From Gammaproteobacteria bacterium (GTDB lineage: Bacteria; Pseudomonadota; Gammaproteobacteria; PS1; Pseudothioglobaceae), in assembly GCA_024280535.1 (NCBI GenBank), contig JAJRPY010000145.1:1-12321 (forward strand): 12,321 nt of DNA, written 5' to 3'. This document shows positions 1-7,891 of the stretch, one piece after another. Each line of letters starts with the position of its first letter. Within the stretch, counting starts at the first letter, position 1. The position numbers and the translations under genes were made by a program. A model generated the notes under the pieces. The model was given only the letters and a program-made list of their open reading frames with translations, ran no database searches and had not been told where the DNA came from.

Positions 1-2
1 CT

Positions 3-1028
3 ACCCCTGATTTACTTAAAAACTATCTATTTTCAAAAGTGACCAGTGGTCAGCGAACCATTGATGATGATGCATTAGATGATATGGACGAAAAATGGGG
101 TGTGATTATTTCAGCATTAGGTGAGACAAATTTTACCGATTTTGTACGCTATTACCAAAACACTCAATATCCTCTAGTCACCAAGAAAAAATTATTCAGC
201 AGTATTCGAAGTAACATTCAGCAAGCAACACAGGCACAAAGTTATTTAAAAAATTTAACAAAATACACACCTGTGTATGCAGCACTTAACAATCCAGCAG
301 ATGAACTATGGAGCAATCCAGATTATGCCTCAATCAAACCTTATTTAAAAGCCTTTAAATTATTTAACATCAAACAACCATTCTTATTATTATTAACGGC
401 TTATGATAAATTTGGTGCTGAAGAATTTGTTAAACTGGCCAAATATTTATATATATTTTCTATTCGCTACAATGTCATTGCTCACCATTCTCCAAATAAA
501 TTAGACAAGGCTTATAATGCACTAGCAATAAAAATATCAAACGGCACACTAACGCGAGCAAGCCATATTAAAAATCAAGAAGAATTTACAAAACTCTATC
601 CTAGTGATGAAACATTTCGGACAATATTTCAATACCATACAATGCCTAGCCGACAAAGTAACAAAAAAATCCGTTTTTTATTAACTGCCATAGACAACAA
701 ATTAGCAAACACCAATTTCGATTACACCAATTGGACGTTAGAACATATTGCCCCTTACCAAATCACCGAAGAATGGCAGGAATATTACCAAGGGCAATAT
801 CAACAAGGCATCGACAGAATGGGGAATATGACACTATTAAGCGCACAAGACAACAGAGACTGTGGCACCCAGTTATTTGACAAAAAACAAAAAATTTATC
901 AAAATTCTAATTCCGCACTATCTAAAAAACTAGCCCAATACGAACAATGGGACAGCGAAACGCTCGAAAACCATCAAATTTGGCTAGCCCAACAAGCCGT
1001 CAACACCTGGAGAATAGATTATGAATAA
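3..1028 (+). CDS. GmrSD-like DUF262/DUF1524 nuclease, C-terminal part (5' end outside window)
   Basis: The reading frame is open to the left edge, starting [10 protein letters not shown]. This is the helical segment that follows the DUF262 (ParB-like, NTP-using) domain in GmrSD-type proteins, so the GTG at 39 is not the real start. About 341 residues are visible. The C-terminal third is a DUF1524 His-Me (HNH) nuclease domain. It has Glu-His-Ile with the presumed catalytic His at bases 744-746, then Gly-Asn-Met-Thr-Leu-Leu, and an Asn at 852-854 in the Asp-Asn pair, followed by the usual Lys-Lys-x-x-x-Tyr. No catalytic residue appears lost. Known relatives cut modified or phage DNA (type IV restriction GmrSD, BrxU, SspE), so a phage-defence role is inferred; the target is unknown. 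The gene looks more AT-rich than leuD downstream, which hints at acquisition. It overlaps leuD by 8 bases. Confidence 0.85.
   Translation, partial: TPDLLKNYLFSKVTSGQRTIDDDALDDMDEKWGVIISALGETNFTDFVRYYQNTQYPLVTKKKLFSSIRSNIQQATQAQSYLKNLTKYTPVYAALNNPADELWSNPDYASIKPYLKAFKLFNIKQPFLLLLTAYDKFGAEEFVKLAKYLYIFSIRYNVIAHHSPNKLDKAYNALAIKISNGTLTRASHIKNQEEFTKLYPSDETFRTIFQYHTMPSRQSNKKIRFLLTAIDNKLANTNFDYTNWTLEHIAPYQITEEWQEYYQGQYQQGIDRMGNMTLLSAQDNRDCGTQLFDKKQKIYQNSNSALSKKLAQYEQWDSETLENHQIWLAQQAVNTWRIDYE
1009..1013 (+). promoter_or_regulatory. Ribosome binding site of leuD inside the nuclease gene
   Basis: GGAGA lies 7 bases before the leuD ATG and within the last codons of the upstream nuclease gene. It is the clearest Shine-Dalgarno sequence in the window and supports the start at 1021 and translational coupling of the two genes. 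Confidence 0.6.
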
Positions 1029-1635
1029 ATTTACAAGCCTAAGCACTATTGCCGTACCCCTTGATAGGGCTAATATTGACACCGATGCTATTATTCCAAA
1101 GCAGTTTTTAAAATCAATCAAGCGTTCTGGCTTTGGGGTGAATTTATTTGATGAGTGGCGCTACCTTGACCATGGCGAGGTGGGTATGGACAACTCAAAA
1201 CGCCCTATTAACCAAGACTTTGCACTAAATAAGGCTAAATATCAAGGGGCTCAAATACTACTAGCGCGCGAAAATTTTGGCTGCGGTTCCTCGCGTGAGC
1301 ATGCGCCTTGGGCGTTGGAAGATTATGGTTTTAAAGCCATTATTGCCCCCAGTTTTGCTGATATTTTTTACAACAATTGCTTTAAAAATGGCATCCTGCC
1401 CATCGTTCAAAGTAACTCAGTAATGGATGAATTATTTGCCTTAAACGACATAATTACTATTGACCTTGAAAGCCAAACCATTCAAACCAACTACAAACAA
1501 TATACGTTTGATGTTGACAAAGAGCGCAAACGCCGTTTAATCAATGGGCTAGATGCTATTGCCCTTACCTTGCAATATACTGATGAGATCAAAAACTTTG
1601 AATCTCAATATTTTAAAACCTATTCTTGGCTATAA
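1021..1635 (+). CDS. leuD: 3-isopropylmalate dehydratase small subunit LeuD
   Basis: LeuD pairs with LeuC to isomerise 2-isopropylmalate to 3-isopropylmalate in cytoplasmic leucine synthesis. At 204 residues it matches the family's usual length of about 200. The N terminus has the family signature Pro-Leu-Asp-Arg-x-Asn-Ile-Asp-Thr-Asp followed by Ile-Ile-Pro-Lys-Gln-Phe-Leu-Lys. The swivel-domain active-site loop Gly-Cys-Gly-Ser-Ser-Arg-Glu-His is at residues 87-94, followed by a typical Ala-Pro-Ser-Phe-Ala-Asp-Ile-Phe stretch. The ATG at 1021 is supported by a good ribosome binding site and by alignment of the N terminus. LeuC and LeuB normally sit beside it. Here a nuclease gene overlaps its start and ruvA follows after 9 bases, so leuB is not downstream and leuC can only lie beyond the nuclease gene or elsewhere. 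Confidence 0.97.
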   Translation: MNKFTSLSTIAVPLDRANIDTDAIIPKQFLKSIKRSGFGVNLFDEWRYLDHGEVGMDNSKRPINQDFALNKAKYQGAQILLARENFGCGSSREHAPWALEDYGFKAIIAPSFADIFYNNCFKNGILPIVQSNSVMDELFALNDIITIDLESQTIQTNYKQYTFDVDKERKRRLINGLDAIALTLQYTDEIKNFESQYFKTYSWL

Positions 1636-1636
1636 T
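1631..1636 (+). promoter_or_regulatory. Possible -10 box for ruvA
   Basis: A perfect TATAAT overlaps the leuD stop codon and ends 8 bases before the ruvA ATG. No good -35 sequence is seen 16-18 bases upstream. If used, transcription would begin almost at the ruvA start codon and give a leaderless message. Such hexamers arise by chance in AT-rich DNA, so this is weak. Confidence 0.2.
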
Positions 1637-1644
1637 TTAATCCT

Positions 1645-2232
1645 ATGATCGCTCGCTTAACTGGAAAAATTCTGGAAAAAAATCCACCTGAAATTTTAAT
1701 TGAGGTGGCTGGCATTGGCTATGAATTACTCTGCCCTATGTCAAGTTTTTATACTATGGCTGATGACGACCACATCACGCTACATACGCATTTTCACGTC
1801 AAAGAAGATGCGCAAACTTTATACGGATTTGTCTCTAAAGACGAAAAAATTCTATTTAAAGAGCTCATTCGCGTGAACGGCATTGGCCCTAAAGTAGCGC
1901 TGGCTATTTTGTCACACTTAACCATCACCTTGCTAATGAATGCGGTCGCTAATGAAGATGATGCGTTACTGGCTAAAACCCCAGGTATTGGCAAAAAAAC
2001 CGCTAAAAAGCTGATTTTAGAACTCAAAACTCGCCTAGAAAAATTAGAATTAAGCCAAAGTGCGTATCAACAAACCATTACTAGTAATGTCAATCCAAAT
2101 TCACTCAAAGCCTCTCAAGCCTTGCAATCACTCGGATTTAAACCCAAAGAAGCCGACAAAATGTTAAGCGCCATCCATGATGAATCACTCTCCACCGAGG
2201 CATTAATCCGTCAAGCACTGCAAAATAAATAA
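1645..2232 (+). CDS. ruvA: Holliday junction branch migration protein RuvA
   Basis: RuvA binds four-way DNA junctions as a tetramer, loads the RuvB motor and presents junctions to RuvC. The 195 residues are close to the E. coli length of 203. The N-terminal OB-fold domain (about 1-62) starts Met-Ile-Ala-Arg-Leu-Thr-Gly and carries the acidic pin, Glu54-Asp55 in Val-Lys-Glu-Asp-Ala-Gln. Two helix-hairpin-helix motifs follow, with Asn-Gly-Ile-Gly-Pro-Lys near 78-83 and Pro-Gly-Ile-Gly-Lys-Lys near 113-118. The C-terminal RuvB-contact domain is at about 150-195, after a polar linker. It lies 9 bases after leuD and probably shares its transcript. No Shine-Dalgarno sequence is visible, but the family N terminus fixes the start. 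RuvB is not adjacent: the next gene is convergent. Confidence 0.97.
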   Translation: MIARLTGKILEKNPPEILIEVAGIGYELLCPMSSFYTMADDDHITLHTHFHVKEDAQTLYGFVSKDEKILFKELIRVNGIGPKVALAILSHLTITLLMNAVANEDDALLAKTPGIGKKTAKKLILELKTRLEKLELSQSAYQQTITSNVNPNSLKASQALQSLGFKPKEADKMLSAIHDESLSTEALIRQALQNK

Positions 2233-2255
2233 CACGCCCAACCCATCAAACCTAC

Positions 2256-5200
2256 TTACGCTTTAGATTTTTTAAATTTTAACACCCAATGCACAAACTC
2301 ATAATTCATCAAATATAAACAAGGCAGTAACACCAATGTAACCATCGTGCCAAATAATAAGCCGTAGCCTAGCGCCAATGCCATGGGTTGTAACAAATAA
2401 TCTGTACCGCCAATACCGTACGCCAAAGGAATAATGCCCGCAAGCGTGGTTAAACTGGTAAGCACCACAGCACGCAACCGGTCTTTGGTACCTTTGACCA
2501 CCCACTGATGCACAGTGAGTTTATTAAGCGGCTTATCTTTCAGGTAATTAAGGTGCGATACCAGCACCAGTGAATCGTTCACAATAACCCCCACTAACGC
2601 CAATATGCCCAAAATTGCAAAGAAACTAAAGGACTCACCATGTAGAAAAAACGCCCAAATAACACCAACAACCGAAAAAGGAATAGCGGTTAAAATCAGC
2701 AATGGTTGCGTATAAGAATTAAACAACAATACCAATAATAAGAAAATACCAAAAATTGCCATCACAAAGGCCTGCTTAAAGCTGTCCATAGATTCCTTAG
2801 TTTCTTTAGCGCCACCCGCTGCAATCGTACGCACAGATGGGAATGCTTCCTCTAGGTTGAGTTGCGATAGCGCCTCTTTCATTGCCACTGCTGTTGAGGT
2901 AATTTCATCATCAACACTGGCACTGACCATAATCGACCTAAGCCCATTGTAATGATTAAAATCAGGCTCGCCAATCAGCTCACGAATACTGGAAAAATTA
3001 GCCAATGGAACCGCCTGACCACTGCGATTAACCACCTTAAGTGCACTCATAAAGTCTTCTGATTGTTGCCCATCGCCTAAATAAAGTCGAAAATCAACAT
3101 CATTCTGACCTTCTCTAATATTGGTCACATTAATACCTGAAAAAGCCGCTCTAAGATAGCGATTAACCGTGGCAAAATCTACATTAAAACGCGCCATTTT
3201 CTCAAAATCTAATTTCACCTCAATGCGGTCTTTGCCTGGGTCATCATTGCGATTAATATTATTAACACCAGGCAAATCTAGCAAAATTTGCGCTAATTTA
3301 TCAGCCGCACGCTTATTTTCAGCCCTATCTTGGCTGATTAAATTAATTTCTATGTCTTCGCCTTGAGGTGGGCCTGGGCGCTTCACGGAAAATTCTAATT
3401 TCTCCACATCTTTGATTGTTTCCGCCTTGTCCTTTAATGCATTTAAGATTATTTTAGAGTCCAACTGACGTTGCGAACTTGGCAACAATTCAATCACCAA
3501 AGTTGCCTTGTGAGTAGAATACTGACCCACATCGGTGGTTACTGAGACGAGATTATCCGCCACAATATCTGTAATTAACCCCTCAACTTCAGCCGCCTTA
3601 GATTCAGTATTTGCCAATGACGAACCAGCCGACATTGTCATGCGCACATCAATTGTATCCACACCCACTGCTGGGAATAATGCAAACTTCATTTGTGTAC
3701 TGGCAAAATACACTGAAAATACCAAAATGGCCACAAACATTGCTATCATCCAATAGCGAATTTTTAGCACTTGGGTTAAAAATTGCTCAAATTTACGTTC
3801 AAAATACGCAAACCAATTGTGTGTTTTTTGCCGTTCATTGGCACTTGCCAGATGCGCAGGCAGTGCTAATGATACTTCTAAAAATGACAATATTAATGAA
3901 AAAATCACCACCATGGGAATGACATAAATAAATTTACCCATCATGCCATCCATTAAAAACATCGAAGAAAAGGCCAATATGGTGGTTAAAATGGTGGTTA
4001 CCACCGGCATAATCACGCGCTTAAAGCCATATACAGCCGACTTAAACTTGTTTTCACCCGTTTGCTTATAATGATGAACACTCTCTGCCACAATAATCGA
4101 ATCATCCACCACAATACCCAGTACTAAAATCATTGCTGCCAATGAAATGAGATTGATTGTTTCACCAGTCATACCTAATAATGCCACCGTACCTAACAAA
4201 CTAACCGGCAAACTCACTGCCACCCAAAAAGCCGTTTTAAACGACAAAAATGCACCCAAAACAACCAACAACAACAACAAGCCGATTAACCCATTATTAG
4301 TCACAATTTCTAATCGATTACGCACATGTTGGGACATATCCGATGAATAAAAAATATCTATTTGCTTCTGCTTGCCAGCCGTTTTATCCACAAGCGCTTT
4401 AACCAAATCAACCGTGGTAATAACGTCTGCTTGTGCTTGTTTTTTAATGCCTAAAATAAAGCCTTTTTTGCCATTCACCCGTACGATTGATTTTTCTTCC
4501 ACATTGCCTGATTCGATGATGGCAATGTCTTTTAATCGAACCACCACACCCTCAAAGGTAGATTTCACAATAACCTCACCGACATCTTCTGCTGTGTCAA
4601 ATTTAGACAATACTACAATGGTTTTTTCCTGCTGTTGATGATGATTACTGCCCACCGTATAGCGTTGATTGCGTTGATCAATAGCACTCATTACCTGTGG
4701 CAAGGATAATTTATGCTGGTAAAGTTTTTCAGCATCAATGCGAATTTGAATCTCTTTATCCAAATACCCCTGCTTGTTCACTTCTGAAACCCCCTCAATC
4801 AACTCAATTGAATCGGCCATACCATCTACCACATCCCGCAACTGGGCATAACTTAATTGATTACTGCCAATACTAATTTTAATCACACTTTTGCTGGAGG
4901 TTTTTTGGTCAACAACACGTGGCAACTCAACCACCTCTTCGGGCAGTGATTTGATACGATTAACCGCATTACGAATCTCTTGCTTAAGCTCAACAACATC
5001 ACCGGCATCTTGAGATAAAACCACAGTAATATAAGAAATACCCGTTAAAGAGGTAGAGGTAAATTTATCAATACCTGAAATATCACCCAACTCATCCTCA
5101 ATAACGTTGGTAATATTCTGCTCAACATCTTCAGGAGAAGCGCCCGGATAAAGCGTGCTAATAGTCATCACCTCAAAATCCACAGCAGGAAATTTATCGC

Positions 5201-5303
5201 GCTGAATGTTGTTTAAACTCAGCAGCCCAAGTGCTATCACACTAATGGTAAACACCAATGCAAGCTTTTTTTGTCTCACTAAAAATTCAAGAATATTATT
5301 CAT
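2256..5303 (-). CDS. RND-family efflux permease (HAE1/AcrB-like)
   Basis: This is an inner-membrane, proton-driven multidrug-type exporter that normally works as a trimer with a periplasmic adapter and an outer-membrane channel. The 1015 residues match the family. The order is membrane helix 1 (about 13-30), the periplasmic porter with Phe-Pro-Ala-Val-Asp and Tyr-Pro-Gly-Ala-Ser-Pro-Glu-Asp (39-59), helices 2-6 (about 337-485), helix 7 (about 518-535), the second porter half with Phe-Pro-Ala-Val (543-546), and helices 8-12 (about 845-1000). The proton-relay pair Asp400-Asp401 in helix 4 is intact. In helix 10 the position of AcrB Lys940 is Asn909, in Val-Asn-Asp-Ser, a variant known in some RND subfamilies. 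The substrate cannot be told. It lies 66 bases after typA, in the same direction, with no adapter gene on either side. It converges on ruvA with a 23-base gap. Confidence 0.93.
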   Translation of the reverse strand: MNNILEFLVRQKKLALVFTISVIALGLLSLNNIQRDKFPAVDFEVMTISTLYPGASPEDVEQNITNVIEDELGDISGIDKFTSTSLTGISYITVVLSQDAGDVVELKQEIRNAVNRIKSLPEEVVELPRVVDQKTSSKSVIKISIGSNQLSYAQLRDVVDGMADSIELIEGVSEVNKQGYLDKEIQIRIDAEKLYQHKLSLPQVMSAIDQRNQRYTVGSNHHQQQEKTIVVLSKFDTAEDVGEVIVKSTFEGVVVRLKDIAIIESGNVEEKSIVRVNGKKGFILGIKKQAQADVITTVDLVKALVDKTAGKQKQIDIFYSSDMSQHVRNRLEIVTNNGLIGLLLLLVVLGAFLSFKTAFWVAVSLPVSLLGTVALLGMTGETINLISLAAMILVLGIVVDDSIIVAESVHHYKQTGENKFKSAVYGFKRVIMPVVTTILTTILAFSSMFLMDGMMGKFIYVIPMVVIFSLILSFLEVSLALPAHLASANERQKTHNWFAYFERKFEQFLTQVLKIRYWMIAMFVAILVFSVYFASTQMKFALFPAVGVDTIDVRMTMSAGSSLANTESKAAEVEGLITDIVADNLVSVTTDVGQYSTHKATLVIELLPSSQRQLDSKIILNALKDKAETIKDVEKLEFSVKRPGPPQGEDIEINLISQDRAENKRAADKLAQILLDLPGVNNINRNDDPGKDRIEVKLDFEKMARFNVDFATVNRYLRAAFSGINVTNIREGQNDVDFRLYLGDGQQSEDFMSALKVVNRSGQAVPLANFSSIRELIGEPDFNHYNGLRSIMVSASVDDEITSTAVAMKEALSQLNLEEAFPSVRTIAAGGAKETKESMDSFKQAFVMAIFGIFLLLVLLFNSYTQPLLILTAIPFSVVGVIWAFFLHGESFSFFAILGILALVGVIVNDSLVLVSHLNYLKDKPLNKLTVHQWVVKGTKDRLRAVVLTSLTTLAGIIPLAYGIGGTDYLLQPMALALGYGLLFGTMVTLVLLPCLYLMNYEFVHWVLKFKKSKA

Positions 5304-5315
5304 AATATAAAATAG

Positions 5316-5320
5316 CCTCT
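5316..5320 (-). promoter_or_regulatory. Likely ribosome binding site of the RND permease
   Basis: On the minus strand this reads AGAGG, 12 bases before the ATG. That is rather far, but it is the only candidate. It sits directly at the 3' foot of the inverted repeat at 5321-5345. Confidence 0.4.
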
Positions 5321-5345
5321 AGGTTTACTTATCTTTTTTAAACCT
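5321..5345 (-). repeat. Inverted repeat (hairpin) between typA and the RND gene
   Basis: Seven-base arms AGGTTTA and TAAACCT flank an 11-base AT-rich loop. Neither arm is followed by a run of T on its transcript, so this does not look like a standard intrinsic terminator. On the typA-RND transcript the hairpin would end exactly where the RND ribosome binding site begins, so it could act in RNA processing or translation control. The stem is short and AT-rich and may be chance. Confidence 0.3.
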
Positions 5346-5369
5346 TGAAAAAAAACTTACAATTATAAT

Positions 5370-7181
5370 TTATTTACCGCGTGAGCGCTTACGTTCAACC
5401 TCTTTGAGTAAACGCTTGCGAATACGGGTAAAGTTTGGGGTGATTTCTACCAACTCATCATCATCAATAAACTCTAGCGCCTGCTCAAGATCTAATTTGA
5501 TTGCCGGCGTTAACGATACTGCTTCATCCGTACCCGAGGCGCGAACATTGGTTAATTGCTTACCTTTCATCACATTAATCACCAAATCTTTGTCTCGTGC
5601 ATGAATGCCCACCACCATACCTTCATAAATTTCTGTATTGTGCTCAACAAAGAATTTGCCTGATTTTTGCAAGTTAAAAATTGCATAAGCAACCGCCTTG
5701 CCTTGGTTCATAGAAATTAACGAGCCATTCGAACGCTGACCAATATTGCCAGGCTTTTGAGGCTTGTAGGCATCAAACGTTGAGTTCATCAGCCCTGTAC
5801 CCGTTGTGGCTGTTAAAAATTCTGTTCTAAAACCAATTAAACCACGCGCAGGAATGTTAAATTCAAGCTTAACGCGACCATTGCCATCTGGCTCCATATT
5901 GGTTAAATCGCCCTTACGCTCGCCTAATTTTTCCATCACTGTGCCTTGATGCTGGGATTCAACATCAATGGTTAAGTCTTCAAACGGCTCGCAAATAACA
6001 CCGTCAATTTCTTTTAAAATCACCTGAGGACGACCAACTGCCAGCTCAAAACCTTCACGGCGCATGGTTTCAATCAATATAGACAAATGTAATTCACCCC
6101 GACCTGACACCAAAAATTCAGACGGATCTTCGGTATTATCAACCCGAAGTGCCACGTTATAAATTAATTCTTTATCCAAACGGTCGCGAATATTTCTAGA
6201 AGTAATATACTTACCATCTTGACCTGCAAAAGGAGAATCATTCACTCTAAATGCCATAGACACCGTTGGTTCATCAACACTTAATGGGGCTAATGCTTCA
6301 ATCATTTCAGGGTCACACAAGGTATCTGAAATTGAAATACCCTCAACACCCGTTACAGCCACAATATTGCCCGCTTCTGCCGCATTGGTTTCCACCTTAT
6401 CCAGCCCTAAAAAACCTTCTAAATTGGCAATTTTTGCTTTTCTCTCAGAACCATCAGCACTCACCACTACCACTTGCTGATTCTTTTTAATCGTACCGCG
6501 AGTAATACGTCCAATACCAATTGCACCGACGAATGATGAGTAATCAAGCGCTGTAATTTGCATTTGTAGTGGCGCGTCAACATCCACTTCTGGCGCTGCC
6601 ACATGTTTAATAATGGTTTCAAACATTGGCAACATATCGCCTTCACGCACATCATCTTCTAACGAGGCATACCCATTAATACTAGATGAATAAATAATAG
6701 GGAAGTCTAGCTGCTCATCAGTTGCTCCTAATTGATCAAACAAATCAAACACTCGGTCAATCACCCAATCAGGGCGTGCTGCATCTTTGTCAATTTTATT
6801 AATTACCACAATTGGATTAAGACCTTGGTCGAATGCTTTTTTGGTCACAAAACGCGTTTGTGGCATCGGGCCTTCTTGTGCGTCAACCAACAACAATACC
6901 GAATCTACCATAGATAAAACCCGCTCTACTTCACCACCAAAATCCGCATGTCCCGGAGTATCAACAATATTAATATGATAATCACCCCATTTAATTGCTG
7001 TATTTTTTGAAGAAATGGTAATGCCGCGCTCTTTTTCCAAATCGTTCGAATCCATCATACGGTCAGACGATTCAAAGCGCTCATCAAAAGTATCTGACTG
7101 CTCCAATAATTTATCAACTAGGGTGGTTTTACCGTGGTCAACGTGAGCAATAATGGCAATATTTCTAAGTTTGGTATTCAT
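5370..7181 (-). CDS. typA: Ribosome-associated translational GTPase TypA/BipA
   Basis: TypA/BipA is an EF-G-like GTPase that binds the 70S ribosome and helps 50S assembly and stress or cold adaptation. The 603 residues match E. coli BipA (about 607). The GTPase motifs are G1 His-Val-Asp-His-Gly-Lys-Thr-Thr (13-20), switch I Glu-Arg-Gly-Ile-Thr-Ile (51-56), G3 Asp-Thr-Pro-Gly-His (74-78) and G4 Asn-Lys-Ile-Asp (128-131). They are followed by the beta-barrel domain, the EF-G-like domains and the BipA-specific C-terminal domain, which ends in a basic tail. The start is set by the conserved N terminus ([10 protein letters not shown]). No clear Shine-Dalgarno sequence precedes the ATG. It is transcribed divergently from rlmE and probably leads a two-gene unit with the RND permease. 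Confidence 0.97.
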   Translation of the reverse strand: MNTKLRNIAIIAHVDHGKTTLVDKLLEQSDTFDERFESSDRMMDSNDLEKERGITISSKNTAIKWGDYHINIVDTPGHADFGGEVERVLSMVDSVLLLVDAQEGPMPQTRFVTKKAFDQGLNPIVVINKIDKDAARPDWVIDRVFDLFDQLGATDEQLDFPIIYSSSINGYASLEDDVREGDMLPMFETIIKHVAAPEVDVDAPLQMQITALDYSSFVGAIGIGRITRGTIKKNQQVVVVSADGSERKAKIANLEGFLGLDKVETNAAEAGNIVAVTGVEGISISDTLCDPEMIEALAPLSVDEPTVSMAFRVNDSPFAGQDGKYITSRNIRDRLDKELIYNVALRVDNTEDPSEFLVSGRGELHLSILIETMRREGFELAVGRPQVILKEIDGVICEPFEDLTIDVESQHQGTVMEKLGERKGDLTNMEPDGNGRVKLEFNIPARGLIGFRTEFLTATTGTGLMNSTFDAYKPQKPGNIGQRSNGSLISMNQGKAVAYAIFNLQKSGKFFVEHNTEIYEGMVVGIHARDKDLVINVMKGKQLTNVRASGTDEAVSLTPAIKLDLEQALEFIDDDELVEITPNFTRIRKRLLKEVERKRSRGK

Positions 7182-7228
7182 GCGTTTGGGGATTATTCGA
7201 AAAAGACATTATTATCCCCTAACTCTCC

Positions 7229-7234
7229 TATAAT
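7229..7234 (+). promoter_or_regulatory. -10 box, probable rlmE-ispB-dinG promoter
   Basis: A perfect TATAAT in the 88-base divergent gap would start transcription near 7241, about 30 bases before the rlmE ATG. The -35 is poor: AAGACA at 7203-7208 has a 20-base spacer. The same bases read on the other strand (7235-7230) give TATTAT, a possible -10 for typA, so two back-to-back promoters may share this spot. No LexA-type box is seen here. Confidence 0.4.
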
Positions 7235-7238
7235 ATTC

Positions 7239-7248
7239 AGATTAATCT
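7239..7248. repeat. Perfect palindrome in the typA/rlmE divergent promoter region
   Basis: AGATTAATCT is a perfect 10-base palindrome. Allowing one mismatched pair, it extends by three bases on each side (7236-7251). It falls just after the predicted rlmE -10 box, where a repressor could block both directions. It could also be chance in AT-rich DNA. Confidence 0.25.
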
Positions 7249-7269
7249 AAACCAATAATTTAAAGACTA

Positions 7270-7887
7270 ATGGGCAAAAAAAGTTCTTCTGGACGCTGGA
7301 TGAGTGAGCATCTGAGCGACGAATACGTCAAAAAAGCCCAAAAAGAAGGTTACCGCTCGCGTGCCGTTTACAAACTCACCGAAATCATTAACAAAGACAA
7401 CTTCATCAAACCAGGCGATCGCGTACTTGATTTAGGCGCAGCCCCTGGTGGCTGGAGCCAAGTTGCGATTAAAATAGTCGGCAACAAAGGTCAAGTCATT
7501 GCCAGTGATATTCTTGATATTGAGCCGATTAATCAGGTGGATTTTCTATGCGGTGACTTCACTGAGGATTCAGTTTACGCGCAATTACTCACACTCACTT
7601 CGGGCAAAAAAATGGATGTAGTGCTTAGCGATATGGCACCTAATATGAGTGGGCAGTTGTCTGTTGACCTGCCAAAATCTATGTATTTGTGCGAACTTGC
7701 CCTTGATATGGCACTCAAAAGCCTAAATACTAACGGCGCCTTTTTTATCAAAGTATTTCAGGGTGTGGGGTTTGATGACTATGTTAAAGCCTGTCGAGCT
7801 GCTTTTAAGCGGGTCACCATTCGCAAACCCAAGGCATCAAGAGCGCGTTCTAAAGAGGTATATTTATTGGCTATTGGTTTAAAATAG
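7270..7887 (+). CDS. rlmE: 23S rRNA (uridine-2'-O)-methyltransferase RlmE (FtsJ/RrmJ)
   Basis: RlmE uses S-adenosylmethionine to methylate the 2'-O of U2552 (E. coli numbering) in the A loop of 23S rRNA, a late step of 50S assembly. The 205 residues match the E. coli protein (209). The SAM-binding motif Asp-Leu-Gly-Ala-Ala-Pro-Gly-Gly-Trp is at 54-62. The catalytic tetrad is complete: Lys35, Asp121 (in Ser-Asp-Met-Ala-Pro-Asn), Lys161 (in Phe-Phe-Ile-Lys-Val-Phe) and Glu196. These correspond to E. coli K38, D124, K164 and E199 with a constant offset of 3. It is the first gene of a unit with ispB, 4 bases downstream. In many Proteobacteria rlmE sits next to ftsH; here it does not. Confidence 0.97.
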   Translation: MGKKSSSGRWMSEHLSDEYVKKAQKEGYRSRAVYKLTEIINKDNFIKPGDRVLDLGAAPGGWSQVAIKIVGNKGQVIASDILDIEPINQVDFLCGDFTEDSVYAQLLTLTSGKKMDVVLSDMAPNMSGQLSVDLPKSMYLCELALDMALKSLNTNGAFFIKVFQGVGFDDYVKACRAAFKRVTIRKPKASRARSKEVYLLAIGLK

Positions 7888-7891
7888 TCAA

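Noticed and set aside
39..41. GTG as the start of the left-edge nuclease
   Set aside because: The frame is open through the window edge and the 12 codons before it match the family, so the gene continues upstream.
2233..2255. Terminator between convergent ruvA and the RND gene
   Set aside because: The 23-base gap has no inverted repeat or T-run in either direction.
2299..4638. Several small open frames on both strands inside the RND permease gene
   Set aside because: They are out-of-frame or antisense shadows of a confident 1015-residue gene and show no family resemblance.
5404..6978. Small open frames within typA
   Set aside because: They are shadows of the conserved GTPase gene with low-complexity translations.
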